Assembly: GCF_051401765.1 (NCBI RefSeq)
Contig: NC_135071.1
Span: forward strand, 21,338,961 to 21,402,960
Reading direction: 5' to 3'
Length of the DNA stretch: 64,000 nucleotides
Origin: Calliopsis andreniformis
Taxonomy: Eukaryota > Arthropoda > Insecta > Hymenoptera > Andrenidae
Each line of letters begins with the position of its first letter. The stretch's first letter is position 1. Made by a program: the position numbers and the translations under genes. The notes under the pieces were generated by a model that was not told where the DNA came from, ran no database searches, and worked only from the letters and a program-made list of their open reading frames with translations. Below, in pieces: positions 62,936-64,000 of this stretch.

Positions 62936-64000
62936 CTTCTTACGAGAATAAGTATTACGATTAAATCCTTTATCGGTGTTAGTTCAATTTTTTTTTTTAA
63001 ATATAAACGATCTTGTGCATAGACAGCAAAAGAGGACAAACTGTCTAGGCAATCCTCCGGAGGGCATGGAAGTTCGACAGCAAATACGGCTGCTAATTCT
63101 CCCACGGAAGAATTGAAGAAAACATCGGAGGATTTGGATACAATTAAACGCGAATATACCGTAGAAAAAACAGACAAAGATCAAGGTGAATCGTCGAAAT
63201 TGGAGCAAATACTTAATAGTGAAAAACAGGAAGAACATGTGCTTTGTGCTTGCTGGTGTCAAGGTTGGGCTGAAATATACGTACGCAGACCTACGGGTGA
63301 CATGTCTTGGATAATGAGAATTCAGAATTCTATGCAATTTGAAACGCACGTAGATTTTCCTGTGCATGACATAATGGCTTTGTATAGGCCAAATCAAGAT
63401 TTATTCCAAAAACAACAAGAATCTACGTCAGAATATTCCGGAGACGAAGCAGAGGTAATTCGAAAGCATGTAAGATATACATAATATTAGTAAACGTTAT
63501 ATGTAATATTCTTTAGGATACTGCGGATAAAAATGCAGATCAAGCACAAAGTGATCACAGTAGCGTTATGAAATCTCTATCATCAGGTCCAATTGCAATA
63601 CCCAGTTCACCAGCTCGACCAAATCCTTCGAGACAAAGTTCTCGCGATAGTTTAGAAAGCTTAGAAGATGGTGAAGATGGTATGGTTATTTATGATTAGC
63701 AACTATCAAATTCTTAGTTATCGTTACATTTGATTAATAACAATATGTTTTTACGACTTATTAAAATAACGAAATTATCGATAGACTTACGTCGTTCTCG
63801 AAATCCAGTACGGAGATCAAATTCTAGTCCTGAGATGAGCGCTAATTGGAAAAATCCATTCTTGAATAAGGAAAAATTGAATTCGCAGCAAGTGGACCGA
63901 GATTTTCCACCTGCAGATTTAGAAGTGAAACTTGACGCTGAATTGAAAAAACATGCAAAAAATATGTATGCAAAAGACATGAGGTACCAATCAGATTATT
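57812..64000 (+). CDS. TSC2: TSC2/tuberin (gigas), N-terminal three quarters, cut by the window end
   Basis: Tuberin, which with TSC1 is the GTPase-activating complex for Rheb and so an inhibitor of TORC1. Twenty-two exons: 57812-57890, 58088-58224, 58329-58522, 58590-58793, 58871-59045, 59210-59410, 59507-59648, 59727-59875, 59966-60138, 60208-60376, 60479-60700, 60818-61076, 61159-61277, 61352-61516, 61640-61805, 61884-62080, 62169-62285, 62359-62540, 62651-62864, 63023-63454, 63517-63679 and 63785 onward. About 1352 residues are present. Matches include [96 protein letters not shown] and [16 protein letters not shown]. The Rheb-GAP domain lies beyond the window. A plausible donor (ATGAG|GTACCA, after 63983) would end the last visible exon. 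RKRSSSL resembles an Akt site. Confidence 0.95.
62873..62932. repeat. (AT)n microsatellite in a TSC2 intron
   Basis: Several AT runs broken by ATC, inside the intron 62865-63022. Confidence 0.9.

Overview
The window is animal nuclear DNA, almost certainly from an insect and most likely a hymenopteran (bee/wasp/ant type). The grounds are AT-rich intergenic DNA, compact canonical GT-AG introns of roughly 60-250 bases, abundant (CT)n, (CA)n and (ACAT)n microsatellites, and protein sequences closest in character to insect orthologues. The species call is inference. No tRNA, rRNA, CRISPR array or bacterial-type operon was seen. I rebuilt every gene exon by exon from splice sites and reading-frame phase; the exon lists are in the entries.

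Layout, left to right (strand): COG2 3' end (+), TMEM183 (-), PUS10 (+), Aurora B kinase (-), calcineurin B (+), PPP4R2 (+), ABCB10 (-), TOR (+), UBE4B (+), a GTSF1-like CHHC zinc-finger protein (-), UBIAD1 (-), Mlf (+), an uncharacterised conserved protein with an NAT/papain-like Cys-His-Asp pattern (-), PITRM1 (+), METTL25-like (+), MED8 (-) and the first ~75% of TSC2/tuberin (+), which runs off the right edge before its GAP domain. That makes 17 protein-coding genes: 15 complete, or complete but for a doubtful 5' end, and two cut by the window edges.

The region is gene-dense. Many neighbours are head-to-head (TMEM183/PUS10, AurB/CanB, ABCB10/TOR, UBIAD1/Mlf, NAT-like/PITRM1, MED8/TSC2) or tail-to-tail (COG2/TMEM183, PUS10/AurB, PPP4R2/ABCB10, UBE4B/GTSF1, Mlf/NAT-like, METTL25/MED8). 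The only long stretch without a convincing gene is about 45.1-49.6 kb. Most genes are ordinary conserved housekeeping genes of Golgi tethering, tRNA modification, mitosis, phosphatase regulation, mitochondrial transport and proteolysis, ubiquitin ligation, prenylation and Mediator. They are not an obvious pathway cluster. The exception is that the kinase TOR and its upstream negative regulator TSC2 lie on the same strand about 32 kb apart.

The points most worth a second look are: the NAT-like uncharacterised protein, whose 5' end meets a GC-rich insert; a 222-bp solo-LTR-like element in the MED8/TSC2 promoter; alternative basic C-termini of Mlf; two stop-free introns whose lengths are multiples of three (UBE4B, ABCB10); the near-intronless 6.2-kb first coding exon of TOR; and the TOR-TSC2 linkage. 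I did not find a wholly new multi-gene system.
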